NCBI GenBank assembly: GCA_930367215.1
Contig: OV884059.1
Coordinates: 30,123,882-30,187,881, forward strand
Direction: 5' to 3'
Length of the DNA stretch: 64,000 nt
Source: Pollenia angustigena
Taxonomy: Eukaryota > Arthropoda > Insecta > Diptera > Polleniidae
The notes under the pieces are model-generated. The model ran no database searches, was not told where the DNA came from, and saw nothing but the letters and a program-made list of their open reading frames with translations. Shown here one piece after another: positions 1-10,913 of the stretch. The position numbers were made by a program, and so were the translations under genes. Every line of letters starts with the position of its first letter. Position 1 is the first letter of the stretch.

Positions 1-399
1 CCCATAGTTTGAACTAGAATGGGTTTTCGGCTCTCCTGAAAAATTTGTTTTAAGATATACGCGGTTGCCCATGAAAACCACAGAAATATCGTATCACTTT
101 TATGAAATATAAAGAAATCTCTGTGTGTGTTGCTGTTGGATTTTACAAATAGCGACGACATTTTGCATTTACACTATTAAATCACTAATACTGAATGAAC
201 TCCGCTAATATTCTAATTTTGTTTGTTTCTTTAAACTTATTTTTTTACAGGAATTTATCTTTAAGTTAATAAACCGCTCATATATAAAAAAACGACACAA
301 CTGATTTAAAATTATTTTGCAAATGGCGCCTACATAATATTGTTAGAGTAAAAATAGTTTGATTGCATCTTAAACATAAATATGATAAATGTATAGAAA

Positions 400-678
400 G
401 TTATCATGTTATGGCTATTAAATATCGTGATATGGTTGTGAGTAATATAATATGTTTTGACAGTTATCATAATTTAGTTGCTAGAAAAATAATTATTTTT
501 CGATCAACAATACTCAAATTTATAATTGCGATCAACATATATATGTTTACGGTAACTATAATATTGTTGATATTTAATAAAAAATATCAATTATTTGTGT
601 ACGACAACAATATATTGTTACATTCAACATAGTGTTGTTGCCGTAACCATGCCCAACCATATTTTTTCTCTGCGTGTG
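400..678. mobile_element. End fragment of a TACACGCAGAG-type inverted-repeat element
   Basis: The right edge (662-677) reads TTTTTTCTCTGCGTGT, the same terminus as the complete element at 58933-59844. Inside are many short palindromic words of the CAACAATATATTGTTG type, like the CATATTATGGTTG words of the other copy. I could not find a matching left terminus, so the left border is arbitrary. It abuts a broken retrotransposon endonuclease at 692, which suggests insertion there. Family assignment rests only on the shared terminus and word composition. Confidence 0.45.
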
Positions 679-691
679 TTTTCACAGAAAA

Positions 692-1050
692 TGGATAATA
701 ACAGTTGACTTCGATAGTAGGATGATGACGATCTTCAGGCCTAGTAATAGGATGGTGACGAGTCAAAGTACAATCTTTAGGTTCATTTACAAATACCAAA
801 TCAAGTAGATTCTTAGAATCATTTAATACACCATTTATTTGAAAAAGACATAAATCCGATATGTTGTTTAAGAATTCTTCGATAAAATTGTTTATATTAG
901 TTGGAGAATAATATAACGAATCAGGTAAAAAATTTCCAAGATAAAAACGGTAAATTAAAATCACCAAAGACAAGGACCAAATCTTCAGGGTTAATCGAAA
1001 AAAGAACGGATTTTAATGCAGTTAAATGTTGAAGATATGTTATCTGTCCC
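692..1050 (-). pseudogene. Non-LTR retrotransposon endonuclease fragment
   Basis: Read on the minus strand, this encodes part of an apurinic-type endonuclease domain as in Jockey-group retrotransposons. The motif EDLVLVFGDFNLP lies near 949-985 and LLDLVFVNEP about 40 codons later; GDFNLP and the LDLVF-type block are hallmark positions of the EEP fold. At least one frameshift separates the two blocks and there is no reverse transcriptase next to it. This is a dead fragment; the direction is opposite to the next LINE piece at 2270. Confidence 0.75.
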
Positions 1051-1461
1051 GAATTTGAATGATTATCTATTTTAATTGATTTACACGTTCCTCCTTACCT
1101 CTGTTTTGTTTAACAGTTCAACAAAAATAACCACAATACTAATTTTTGTTGTTTTTAACCCCAAAAAATTAACCAAAAAAAAAAAAAAATTTATATAGAA
1201 ACAATTTTTTTTCAGAAATGATGACACTTGAATATTATTTTTGTCAAGCTAATAGGGCCTAAATTTCTTCAATGTAAATAAAATTCAATTTTTAATTACA
1301 ATATTTTGTTCCCTGACACTTGACACTTTTGATTGATAGTAGATGTTAGATTATTCAAGTGTGAATGCATGTCCTCCGAAACGTTAAAAAGCGTACAAAG
1401 GGCATACGTGTTTCTTTGTATTAAAAATAACTTGTGATATTATTTTACATTATATTTGATA

Positions 1462-2085
1462 CTAGCTGACCCGACAGACGTTGTCCTGTCCAAGTTAGGA
1501 AACATTTTTGTGTTCGATTTTTAAAATCCGTAAAAAAGATACGAACATTTGAAAGAAAAATTAGTCAAATCGGTGGAGCCGTTTTCTGATTTTAGTTAAA
1601 TCGAAAAAAGTGTTCGGGACAAAATTTTCTTCGTCCAAAAAATCGTCCAAATCGCTCAAGCCGTTCTCAAGTTATGCGCTTAATAGATAAAGTGGGCGTA
1701 AAAGTAGGCGCGGTAAATTTTTCTTTCGATGAAAACTTCAAATGGGTTAATACGAACATTTGAAAGAAAAATTTGTCAAATCGATGGAGCCGTTTTCTGA
1801 TCTTAGGGCGGGGCAAAATTTTATTTTCGTATTAATATAAGTTGGACCATAGTGATCATTTTAAAGAAAAAATCGTCCAAATTATATAGATGTCATTGGT
1901 GGTGCAATATGAAAATTGGATTTTGCCACGCCCCTCCGCCCGCGTACCGAAAATCAAAAATCACAGTGTTACCCGCCTGAATATTTCATCACAATCAGCC
2001 CAGCCGTTTTGCAGTCCATGCGTTACATACATACATACATCCATACATACACACATCCTATTTTATATATAGAAGATAGATATAT
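1462..2085 (+). mobile_element. TAGCTGACCCG-type dispersed repeat with CATA-rich tail
   Basis: The sequence opens with TAGCTGACCCGACAGACG and closes with a (CATA/CATC) microsatellite and TATATATAGAAGATAG tail. This layout is common to abundant short retroelement-like repeats of insect genomes. A block of about 58 bp (AATCGGTGGAGCCGTTTTCTGA and its upstream part, near 1540-1600) recurs at 1747-1806, so the body has internal duplication. A related opening (CTAGCTGTTTGGTCCCGG) occurs at 59278. No coding capacity is seen. The superfamily is not certain. Confidence 0.55.
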
Positions 2086-2269
2086 ATAGATAGATGGAAG
2101 ATAGATTTGCCTGCCATAGAATGCAATAGCGAATAAACTTACTAATCACAAAATAATACGTTGCATTCTTAAAATAAATGCAAACCGCAATGGTAGCATT
2201 ACTAAAACGTGGTAAAGGTTTGACTATGAAAAGTGCGGAACATTCCTTGACAGACATTTTTATTCAAAC

Positions 2270-2569
2270 AGTAATTTTGATAGTCCTTCTCAACACTGCA
2301 AACAATTAATGGAAGAAAATTCCTTAGCAGTTTCACAGTATACTTTAGCAACTACAATTGTAGTTACATACGATCAAAAATAGCACCTTGGTTAAATAGG
2401 AACCTGTTTTCGCTATTGGAACTCAAAGAAAAGTTGTTAAAAGCTCGAAAAAAAAAAAATAAAAAATAATTAGTAAAATTATTAAAAGTAGTAACAGAAA
2501 ACTAATGAATTAATATAATAAGAAGAACTTGGAACAGTGTGCTGGGGAAGATGAAAAATCTTGGCGGTT
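2270..2569 (+). pseudogene. Jockey-like LINE, endonuclease-RT linker fragment
   Basis: Around 2363-2436 the plus strand reads IRSKIAPWLNRNLFSLLEL, the PW[FL]N..L..L linker typical between endonuclease and reverse transcriptase in Jockey-group elements. The frame ends near 2569 at a tryptophan-rich stretch (KSWRFF), where a DNA element begins. The reading appears to resume at 4170, so this and the pieces at 4170-4316 and 5004-5321 are probably one retrotransposon copy in + orientation. Stops and frameshifts make it non-functional. Confidence 0.6.
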
Positions 2570-4168
2570 TTTTAACCGTAGAACACATAACCAAAAATAC
2601 TACGGAAACACATAACCAGCGTAAATTTGTACCCCTTGACAAATTGAAATTTTTTTTCAGCTTCAAAGCTAAAACTATTTAATTTCAAACCCGTTAATTG
2701 CTTATTAATAACACTGTGCTAGTTGAAAAAACAGTCAAGTCGGGCACATGGCGTTTTGACATAATTCTAGTACGCTGAATCCAATGGTGCTAACCGTTTT
2801 TTTTAGTTAAGCTCTTGTTTTCGAGATATACCATTATTTCGAAAATGCACAACATATATGCGCGTAACACAAAAACGGCTTAGTTTATTGAATTGAGTAA
2901 AAAAATTGTGCAATAAAATTACCTTTAAGTAAAGGTGAACTATATTCTAAGATACGCAGTCGTTTTAGAAACAAGAGAAACAAGTTTTAGAAAAAAAAAA
3001 ATAATATTTTAGCAACATTTAAAATTTTTGTTTTTAAAAGTTCATCAAAAATTGGAAAATACAGACATATAAAAACGATGCTGCAACCAAAACAAGCTAT
3101 AAATGATTAAACTCTGTTTACAACTTTTGATTTTATTCACAAAAGTCGAAAAATTTTAATTAACTAAAGAATTTCATAAGATGCAAAATTTGTATAGGAG
3201 CCCCCCTAAGAAGTGGTGATTAGAGGAAAGTATATCTCGAGAAAATGTTAAGAACAAAAATCTAATTGAGGTCGGTCATACATTATTTCCCACTAGGGCC
3301 GGCTCCTGGGCATTTATGGTACTTTTGCTTCAATATATTTCTAGTCTGCATTGAACATATTGTATGGGAGCACCCTTAAGGAATGGATATAGCGGGTAGG
3401 TATGTTAGAAATAAATGAATGAGATAGAAAATAAAGTGGGGTTGGTCATACATTTGACCCATCTAGGGGCATCCTAGGTATTGCAGGCGCTAAATTTAAA
3501 AATTTTTATAAACCGCAATAATTGTATGGGAGCCCCCTTAAGGAGTGGAGATAAAGGGCAAGTATGTTTTGAGAAAATGTTAGGGACAAAAAACTAATTG
3601 CGGTCGGCCATACATTTTATTCACCTAGGGGCGACCCCTTGGCAGTTTTCGGGCTTTTTCTTCAATGTATGTTTGAAATAATTATTAAGATGAAAAATTA
3701 AGTGGGGTTGGTCATACTTTGGACCCATCTACGGGCATCCTAGGCACTGCAGGGGCCAAATTAAAGGATTTTAATAAATCGCAATATTTGTATGGTTGAA
3801 ATTCTTAAATTTGGCTGCTGCAGCCTTGGATGCCCCTTTTTTACCTTCACAAAAAAATATTTATTTTAGAATCTTTTAAATAAAAATTAAAAAATATATT
3901 TAATAAACAACAGCTTTGATCAGCCTTTTATTTGCCCCTTTTTTGTATAAACACTATTGGATAGACGGGTATCCCGGTTATGTGTTTACTTAGGTTTAAT
4001 TTTTTGACGCTTATAGTTATGGAATCGCTGAACCGAATTTCCTAAAACGACTCAAAAAGACTTGCATTTTCTAGATCCGAAGTTTCAATACTTTATTAGT
4101 ATTTGTTTTGCAGCTAGAAAAGTTTAAAGTTGCTAGTAGACACACGGGTACCCGGTTATGCGTTTAAC
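2570..4168. mobile_element. Inverted-repeat element containing an alternating tandem array
   Basis: Imperfect ends TTAACCGTAGAACACATAACC (near 2573) and the reverse complement of GGTTATGCGTTTAACGGT (near 4150) bracket the segment, with further GGTTATGTGTTTA-like words inside (3976). It splits a LINE linker that resumes at 4170. No transposase is present. The segment 2700-3000 and part of the array match 30585-30855 inside another long-TIR element. No clear target duplication, so the borders are approximate. Confidence 0.5.
3190..3800 (+). repeat. About 168-bp tandem units in alternating A/B order
   Basis: Successive units start near 3190, 3358, 3527 and 3695 with TGTATGGGAGCCCCCTTAAGG-like openings. 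Units 1 and 3 share GAGAAAATGTTAGGGAC and CTAATTGCGGTCGG, while units 2 and 4 share AAGTGGGGTTGGTCATAC and GACCCATCTA. The order is therefore A-B-A-B with a period near 336 bp, a satellite-like higher-order structure on a small scale. Confidence 0.7.
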
Positions 4169-4169
4169 G

Positions 4170-4316
4170 GTAAATAATGAACTTGGTAGGTGCCCCTAAG
4201 ACAGACAAGTTATATTTTCTCAAGATAATAATTGCTTATCAACTGATATTGCGAAGGCTATGCGTTTTAATCGGTATTATTTTGATTCAATTGAGAATCT
4301 AAAAAACAATGTTTCG
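4170..4316 (+). pseudogene. Jockey-like LINE linker, continuation
   Basis: The plus strand encodes NNELGRCP followed by DIAKAMRFNRYYFDSIENL (about 4245-4310), which resembles the 'IA.AFN.YF..I...L' region just before the reverse transcriptase of Jockey-group LINEs. It follows directly on the element that interrupts the piece at 2270-2569. It ends at a new insertion at 4317. Confidence 0.5.
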
Positions 4317-4752
4317 TGTTACCCAGTTAAAATTGTGCTCCAAAAGGAGCAGGTTTTATGTATGAATTCATACCTCAAATCGCTTCAAACCTGCTGATGG
4401 GATGCCTGATTTCTGTATGGAGTGTTCCCGGTTTGGAGGACTATATTCTGCTGACGGAAAGCGCTTCATTTAACATGCAAACAAAGCACTCCTAAAATGC
4501 TTTTTTAAGGGCTAACTATATAAATATATTCACTAATGTTTTGCTTTTACTTGTTTATATGCCTTTTTTCAATAATTTTCGTAAACCACAATATATTTGA
4601 ATTTTTTTAAAACCTTCTTTGTTAAATTAAATAGCAGCTTTTTTATATTTTATTCTTTATCATTTACTGCTGCATAAGAGCTCCCTTATTGAAGCGCTCG
4701 ATTATTTGCTTTTTCTCTTAAGTGCTTCAAAAACCCCAATTTTTTTTACTGG
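4317..4752. mobile_element. TACCCAGT-type inverted-repeat element
   Basis: The ends TACCCAGTTAAAATTGTG (4317) and CCAATTTTTTTTACTGGGTA (4733-4752) are inverted repeats of about 17 bp. No coding sequence is seen. It lies inside the LINE relic. I see no convincing target duplication, so the superfamily is unknown. Confidence 0.5.
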
Positions 4753-4856
4753 GTATTTTAATGATGACATAAACAATTTATGATCACTGAGACCGTTAAT
4801 GACAACTTTTAATCTAGAAAAAGCTGATAGGAAAGAAATGCGTTCAAGATATTTAT

Positions 4857-5006
4857 ATAATCACCCTTATCGTGGTTGTCGAATTTAAAATGCGCCTGCG
4901 ACTGGTTGGTAATAAATAAAGAGAACATGAACTTATTTGCTTTAATCTTTTACCAAACAGTCTTAGGCGTATTTTGAATTCGCCAACCACGATAAGGATG
5001 ATTATT
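4857..5006. mobile_element. Hairpin-type MITE, about 150 bp
   Basis: Arms of about 45 bp, ATAATCACCCTTATCGTGG at the left and its complement CCACGATAAGGATGATTAT at the right, are separated by about 45 bp. The arms also share TCGAATTTAAAATGCGCCT-like sequence. The element would fold into one long hairpin. It separates LINE linker from LINE reverse transcriptase. Confidence 0.7.
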
Positions 5007-5321
5007 TGAAAGACAGTTTGGTTTTTGTTAAGGTTCTGGAATGTAGGAGGCTATTGTAAATGTCGATAAATATGTATGTGACAGTCTTTATGCTGGATTT
5101 AATGGAGCTGCTGCGGTATTTTTTGATCTATCTAAGGTTTCTGATATAGTGGATCATGATATTTTGATTAAAAAACTGGAAATAATTTGAGTATCAAACA
5201 GCTCTTATGCCTTATTTAAAGACTTCTTGTTTGGTCGTTCAAATTTGTGCAGATTTGTGACGCTAAGAGCACCTTGTTACCTGTAACATGTGAAATACCG
5301 CAGGGTTTTGCTATTGGTCCC
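5007..5321 (+). pseudogene. Jockey-group LINE reverse transcriptase core, interrupted
   Basis: The plus strand reads AAVFFDLSKVSDIVDHDILI (from about 5110), matching the FDLSKAFDTVDH block that carries the first catalytic aspartate of LINE reverse transcriptases, and then IPQGFAIGPL (5296-5323), matching the GVPQGSVLGPL block. Upstream QFGF and EAIVNVDKYVCDSL fit the same domain. Stops occur between blocks. The frame is broken exactly after GPL by the MITE at 5325. Confidence 0.75.
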
Positions 5322-5324
5322 TTA

Positions 5325-5878
5325 AGGTAAAGTACATAGCACGCGTTAGTGCGCGCGCGCTCTGTCGTCTTCTGGCAAAAAAGTTAAACTAGTGTATTTT
5401 CATAGGTCAGGTACATGCAAAATATTTTGACGCGTTTGCGCCAGAAAATTGGTCAACTTAAAGGTAGAATAACATACCACGCGTTAGTGCGCGCGCGCTC
5501 TGTCGCCTTCTGTCAAAAAAAGTTAAGCTAGCGTATTTTCATAGAACAGGCTACATGCAAAATATTTTGACGCGTTTGCGCCAGAAAGTAGGTTAACTTT
5601 AAACTTTTTAACTCGTTGTGTATTTTTGACAAGTAATCAGCTGACAATAAAAAGAATAATTTAACAAATTTGTGCATCATGAAAGAAAAACAATAAAATA
5701 ACAAAATCTTGATATACTTTCGAACCCATTTTTAATGCACAAATAAGTAAACATATAAAACAGCTGACAGGAATGGCTTTTGTAACGCGTGTTGTGTAAC
5801 TTGCAATTTTTTACGCGCTAAAGTTTTTAAACGCACTACACTCGTCGACGAACTAACGCTTGTTATGTACTTCCACCT
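5325..5878 (+). mobile_element. Harbinger-like MITE with TTA target duplication (copy 1)
   Basis: Ends AGGT..AAGTACATA and the inverted CATAACAAGCG..ACTTCCACCT are flanked by TTA on both sides (5322-5324 and 5879-5881). Three-base TTA/TWA duplications are typical of the PIF/Harbinger superfamily, which is the basis for that tentative name. The left 137 bp, including ACGCGTTAGTGCGCGCGCG, is duplicated in tandem (5325-5461 and 5462-5600). A second copy in the opposite orientation is at 38601-39073. There is no transposase. Confidence 0.8.
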
Positions 5879-6384
5879 TTAAGGTTTCAATTGAATTCCA
5901 AGCTTTCCACGTGTAAATATTTAACACAAATAATTAGTGTCCGACCGAACGTTCGGGTTCGGTTATGGAGTTCGGCAAAAAATGATGTGCGGCCAAGTTC
6001 GGTGTTCGGCGAAATTTTTACCGAACTTTACCGAACACCGAACTTTTTTATAAAATAACATATTTATTATAATTTGAAATTATATTTTGGCATCATTGTT
6101 TTTGAAAATAGTACGAAATCAATACAACTATTTTTCTCTATGATTATTAGTTCGAAAAAATACAGCGATGACTTAATAAAATGGTTAAGTGTATAAAAAT
6201 GTATTTATATGTGTAATTTTTAGAAGACGGTAAAAAATTCAACAAAAAAAAAAAAAAAAACGGTTAAATTAATTTTATTTGACAAAAAAATACTCTCTAT
6301 TTATATTCTGCGAATGGTAAGATAATCTATAGTTTTGGGTGAACCACAAACCAAACTTTATAGTATACATATTTCCAGATAAAA

Positions 6385-6570
6385 ATGTTATCCAATCCAT
6401 TTTGGAGTTTTTTTTTGAAAAAAATTGAGCAAGCGCTCAATGCAAATGTTGCGCCAAAAAAATGTCAATGGGGAGTTCATTGCCAAGCAAACAAACTACC
6501 GCCAATATTTAAACGCTACTTAGAGAAAACACACCTCAGCAAATTCAAAAAATACATTGTAGAGGTTTGA
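6385..6570 (+). pseudogene. BED-type zinc finger remnant of the hAT transposase
   Basis: The open frame starts MLSNPFWSFFLKK and ends KRYLEKTHLSKFKKYIVE. The alternative frame in the middle gives CKCCAKKMSMGS, so the BED pattern W..F - C-x2-C - L.RHLE.TH is visible if one frameshift near 6450 is allowed. BED fingers form the N-terminal DNA-binding domain of hAT transposases. The sequence is then cut by the retrotransposon that begins near 6572. Confidence 0.65.
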
Positions 6571-6571
6571 C

Positions 6572-8285
6572 TACTAATTATATACTAGACCTAAAAACTT
6601 TCGCAAATCTATTATTATACCGCTTTTCAAAAAGGGTGACGCTAATATACCAGCAAATTATGGAGGACTTTCACTAATAGATGCCATATGTAAAATCTTT
6701 ACTACAATTATACTCAACCGATTATCTTTTTGGATCGATAATAAAAAAATTTTAAAAGAGTTCCAAGCTGGCTTCAGAAAACATTATTCGACTGTAGATA
6801 ATTTATTCAACCTCTCGAACATCGTACATATCAACAAAGCCAATGGAAAAAATACCTTCGCATTTTTTGTAGATTTTTCATGCGCATTTGATACCATACC
6901 TCGTAACGGTCTTTTCTACAAACTGTCGTGCCTCGGGCTTTCTTCTAAGATAATTAGATTATTACAATGCCTATACGAAAACAACGAAAGTCAAATCTGG
7001 TACGGTAACTCTTTATCGAAATGGTTGGCTGTCGAGGTTGGAGTAAAACAAGGATGTATCCTTAGTCCAATTCTTTTTTCACTGTATACTAATGACTTAG
7101 ATGAAGAATTACCTGGGGGTATTAACATGGCCGGAGTGAATATTAAAATCTTGGCATACGCAGATGATATTGTTATCTTATCTGACTCGGCAAGTGGTTT
7201 ACAAGCTATGATCAATAAACTACGTAAATACTGTCTGACATGGTGCCTTAAAGTTAACCTTGAGAAGTCAAAAATACTGGTATTCCGCTCTGGCACCAGG
7301 ATCTCTTCAAATCTGTCTTGGAAATATGGTGAAGAATATATTGAGATAGTGAACTACTACAAATATCTAGGTGTAGAAATCACATATAACATGTCTTTTA
7401 AAAAACATCTCTATAACAAACTATCGTCCTCCAAACTCGCTATTAACTCCACATGGTTCAAATATATAAATAACCCAGTCATTTCTAATACCAATAAATT
7501 AAAAATATTTCATGCTGCATCCAGGTCAATAATGTTATATGCTGCACAGGTTTGGGGCTTTAAGAAATACGAAGATGTTGAAAAACTACTCCGATTTTTC
7601 GTAAAGAAAATGCTACACTTGCCAAACTCTACTCCAAATTATATGTTGCACTAAGAAACTGGTTTAAGGGTGTGCTCCATCAACTGATGGTAAAAGAGAG
7701 GGAAGAGTTTTTGTCTGATGCATCTAATTCACAGTTCCACGACCTCTACCCACAACTAAATTTTAATCGTATTCCAATTCTTCTAGAAGGTTTTAACGCC
7801 CGGATGACTGGCATTATAATAAAAGCAAGAGGCGGTTTACTAGACCTAAATGGAAGAGCATTTAGAAACAATACGGTTGGTATATGTACAATATGTAACT
7901 CGGATGAATCTGAAAACATACAACACTTTATCGGTGTATGCCCTATATACAACACATACAGGCTGGAATATTTTGGTAAAAGGCAGCTTAATGTAAATGA
8001 GGTCATCAGCATACTTAACGGCTTGAACTATTGCAAACTATATAAATATATGTTTGACGTATAGAAAATTGTTGTTAAATGAATTTAATTACTAGAAATA
8101 TCTTTATATTCCAAATAAATAGAAATGTACCCTAATCATATATTACAGTCAATATAATAGTAATATGCTAATCTGGCTTACAACATTTTGTTACGCCATA
8201 TATAGATAAAATAAATTGTATACTATTAAGAACTTTTAATGTCCAAATAATTTCATATCTATTAATAAATAATAAATAATAAATA
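6572..8285 (+). mobile_element. 5'-truncated I/Nimb-like non-LTR retrotransposon
   Basis: The plus strand stays open from about 6575 to 7651 and encodes a reverse transcriptase: SIIIPLFKKGDANIPANYGG at the start, FVDFSCAFDTIP near 6869, GVKQGCILSPILFSLY near 7043 and the catalytic LAYADDIVILSDS near 7156. A stop at 7652 interrupts an LH.ETGL block. After a frameshift the frame 7672-8064 carries a C-terminal CTIC..(S)ENIQHFIGVCPIY zinc motif. The 3' end is a (AATAAT)n tail at 8266-8285, a feature of I-type elements. The 5' end lacks endonuclease and ORF1. Two disabling mutations, otherwise well kept, suggest a fairly recent insertion. Confidence 0.85.
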
Positions 8286-8288
8286 TAC

Positions 8289-8597
8289 TAGGGCTATAAC
8301 CAATCAATAGTACGACGGAGTGGCCAAGAATGTTTTAGTAATGAAAACACCTGTCTCCCGTCGTTTTGTGAAAAAAAACCTCACGCATGAAAGCAAATTT
8401 CTAAAACCTTCTAAGAAATTTTGAACCGCGATGAGTTGTAAACCGTAGGAAAATTTTTAAATCTAAAGCAGTGGATAAATTCCAAAATAGCATTTAAGTG
8501 ATACGTATAGGAATATAAACAAATATCAGGTGTATTTTTTTATATTTTCTGTGATATAAAAATTTTCTCAAAAAGTGTGAAAAAGTTATAGCCCTAA
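8289..8597 (+). mobile_element. TAGGGC mini-element, copy 1 (hAT-like)
   Basis: The terminal repeats are TAGGGCTATAAC and GTTATAGCCCTA. The flanking octamers AAATATAC and ATGTATAC match at six of eight positions, compatible with a decayed hAT-type duplication. The body (CGACGGAGTGGCCAAGA, AACCGCGATGAGTTGTAA) recurs at 20069-20350 in the same orientation. It is non-coding. Confidence 0.75.
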
Positions 8598-8894
8598 TGT
8601 ATACTGCATTCAAATTGAAATTTATTTTTTGTCTTAAAAAAAAGCAATTACTAATTATTTATTAACTATAAAATAGTTTTGACTACTATAAAGTGCAATT
8701 TATCTTTTCATGTTCATCCTTCCAAAAGTTTAAATTTTATTTTGTTTTAAATAAATACATTAAAAAAAATACAATTGTTCAGATTTATTAACAAAAATTT
8801 CGGGTTCGGGTTCGGCCGAACTTGTCAAAATTAACCGAAGTTCGGGTTCAGGTTCGGTCTCAAAAAGTGCGTTCGGTCGGACACTACAAATAAT

Positions 8895-10400
8895 GTATAT
8901 TACAATTAAGAAAAGTAGTTGAAACACACATAACTTAATCTTTTGATTTCATCCATTAAATTCGCCCTTTTCTAATTACATACCTAGACTCCGGCATTGG
9001 TCGCTTCGATTATTTCATTAATTATTTAAAACCTACACGTATTTGGTAGTAAATGAAATTAACTATAACGTAAGTGTTCTCTTCATTGTTCAAAGCATTT
9101 AGCAATTTTCCTCAAGATTATTTAGTTAGCCAAAACGCCACTCTAGTACTGCGAACCCCAACCCTCCGCTCCCAATTCCCTTTGCGTTTATCACTATTAG
9201 TTTTGGCCAACAGGTGAAATCGCCAGCCTGTGTAAATAAAGGTTAGTGGAAATTTCATGTACATTGTACATACATACGTATTTTGGTTGTGGAAACAAAA
9301 TTGTGGGGTTAGAATTTGCTTTTGTTGTTTTAGCACTTAAGTGACATGTGACGTTTTATTGACATGTTGTAAATAGTGGGAAATGAGACAGTTAACATTT
9401 GTAGAAAAACCAAACAAAAATCGCAGAATTTAAAGAGAACAAAAACCATGTAGATACAAACAAACAATCTAGGTTTGGAATTTTTATTGCAATGCAGAGA
9501 CGGAAAATATAGTTTCTAGAATATTAAAAAAAAAAAATATTTTAAAAATACAATTTTTTTGGAAATAATTTTTAAAAAATTTTAATTAATAATTCCAAAA
9601 TTAGAACACCTTAAAAATATTTTACAGTAATTTTGAATTTGCTTAAGCTAGTTTTTTTTACCATGCCTGGATTTAATTGAAAAAGTATGGTGCGATGGTT
9701 GCGTAAGTGTGTGCTTAAATAAGAGTGATAGAGAGAGGCATTCTAGTGTGATTATTACAATGGCCGCATAACAAAAACATTTTCATAGAAATTATAAATG
9801 CCAGCAAATTTTATGTATTTGTTTAACTGCTTTGAATGGCATACGCTGAAAGCACTACTACTATTAAACCACAAACACTATGAAAAACCCACACACATAC
9901 TCATTCAAATATATTGCCATATTGTTTGCATTTGTAAAAATCGTGTGTTTTGCCACAGAGTGCTTTATGTTTTTAATATTGTTTTTTTTTTTTATTTTAA
10001 GAATTTGCAATAGATTTACATAGTGTTTGTTATTATTTGTTCCCTTCTTGTTTTACTTCCTTTTTCTCTTTATATTTTGTATTACAGTTTTTATAACAAT
10101 TTGTTATTTTTGTTTATTTTCAGCTTCCGGTTTGCAAAGGAAATTGCTTTAAGGGAATTTTGCTCTTTTATAGATATAATAAATTGGCTCACAATATTTT
10201 TTCCAATTCATACAATATAAATTATATACGTTATTTAAATTTTATCCATAAGCCACAAACAACCTCAACCTTATCAAACGAAAGCAAGACGGGTTGGTTT
10301 CGTTTTAGCCCAATCATGATGATGATTTGCAAAGCAGAGAAAACGTATAATTTAAACGAAACTAATTTCTAAGCATTCATTTCGTTTTTACGGCTTTTTC
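8895..10400. other. Intergenic or 5' region of the channel gene, no coding signal
   Basis: No ORF with recognisable motifs is present. The stretch has T-rich runs and short microsatellite-like words. The in-frame stop at 10496-10498 just before the first Met at 10526 shows that the coding sequence does not extend back from here without splicing. Promoter elements cannot be assigned with confidence. Confidence 0.5.
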
Positions 10401-10411
10401 TCACGTCCCAA

Positions 10412-10437
10412 AAGAGAGAGAGAGAGTGAGAGAGAGA
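10412..10437 (+). repeat. (GA)n microsatellite upstream of the channel start codon
   Basis: A run of GA dinucleotides with one GTGAG interruption lies about 90 bp before the ATG. GAGA tracts in flies can bind GAGA factor near promoters; a regulatory role here is only an inference from position. Confidence 0.6.
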
Positions 10438-10525
10438 AAAAACATCATCAATCATACAAATAATCAAGACCTTTTTTAATAAAATTAACCTCAGCTAAAT
10501 TTGTTACCATTTTGAAACGGTGATT

Positions 10526-10751
10526 ATGAATAAGAAACCACCTTTGCCAATAACGGCGTTTATTGGCGGTCCACAAACAAATGCTGGCTCCTTAGCAGCG
10601 AATAATGGCAACAGTGCGACAAATGCATCGATGTGTTTCTCGACGTCGGCGAAAGGCGAAAAACAGCGTGAACATCATCAGGCAAATACGGGCAGCACAG
10701 GTCTTTGTGGCTGCCACAAGGCTCCCAAATCACATTGCATATCGGCCACAG
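10526..10751 (+). CDS. Two-pore potassium channel, coding exon 1 (partial gene)
   Basis: The ATG at 10526 is the first Met after an in-frame TAA at 10496. The exon encodes 75 residues plus one base: MNKKPPLPITAFIGGPQ, a low-complexity Ala/Asn/Ser stretch and a Cys/His-rich end (GLCGCHKAPKSHCISAT). It ends ACAG|GTAAAG, a good donor. This would be the cytoplasmic N-terminus in front of membrane segment 1. Base composition is much less AT-rich than the surroundings, as expected for host coding sequence. The join to exon 2 (phase 1) gives a glycine and keeps the frame. The family call rests on exon 2. Confidence 0.8.
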
Positions 10752-10761
10752 GTAAAGTAAT

Positions 10762-10795
10762 ACACACACACACACTCACACTCACACTCACACTT
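10762..10795 (+). repeat. (CACACT)n/(CA)n microsatellite in intron 1
   Basis: A run of CA dinucleotides passing into CACACT hexamers lies just after the exon 1 donor, within the 162-bp intron 10752-10913. Confidence 0.8.
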
Positions 10796-10913
10796 TTAAA
10801 CTTTATAGTCAAAAGTATTTGAAAATGTTTAATTTTCTTGTATTTTGTTTGAGAAAAGTAAAACAATTTTACTTACTGACCCTAATTTTTCATTTCTTAT
10901 TTCTTACATACAG

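Larger units (their letters stand above)
5935..8886. mobile_element. hAT transposon, 2.95 kb, with nested insertions
   Basis: The left end TAGTGTCCGACCGAACG (5935) and right end CGTTCGGTCGGACACTA (to 8886) are perfect 17-bp inverted repeats, and CAAATAAT stands on both sides (5927-5934, 8887-8894). An 8-bp duplication with a TA.TG terminus is diagnostic of hAT elements. The subterminal parts are packed with GTTCGGGTTCGG and CCGAAC words, probable transposase-binding sites (inference). Inside are a BED-finger remnant, a truncated I-like LINE and a 309-bp mini-element. It cannot encode a full transposase. Confidence 0.9.

Noticed and set aside
3190..3800. CRISPR-like array
   Set aside because: Units are contiguous 168-bp tandem repeats without unique spacers, and the DNA is from an insect-like genome.
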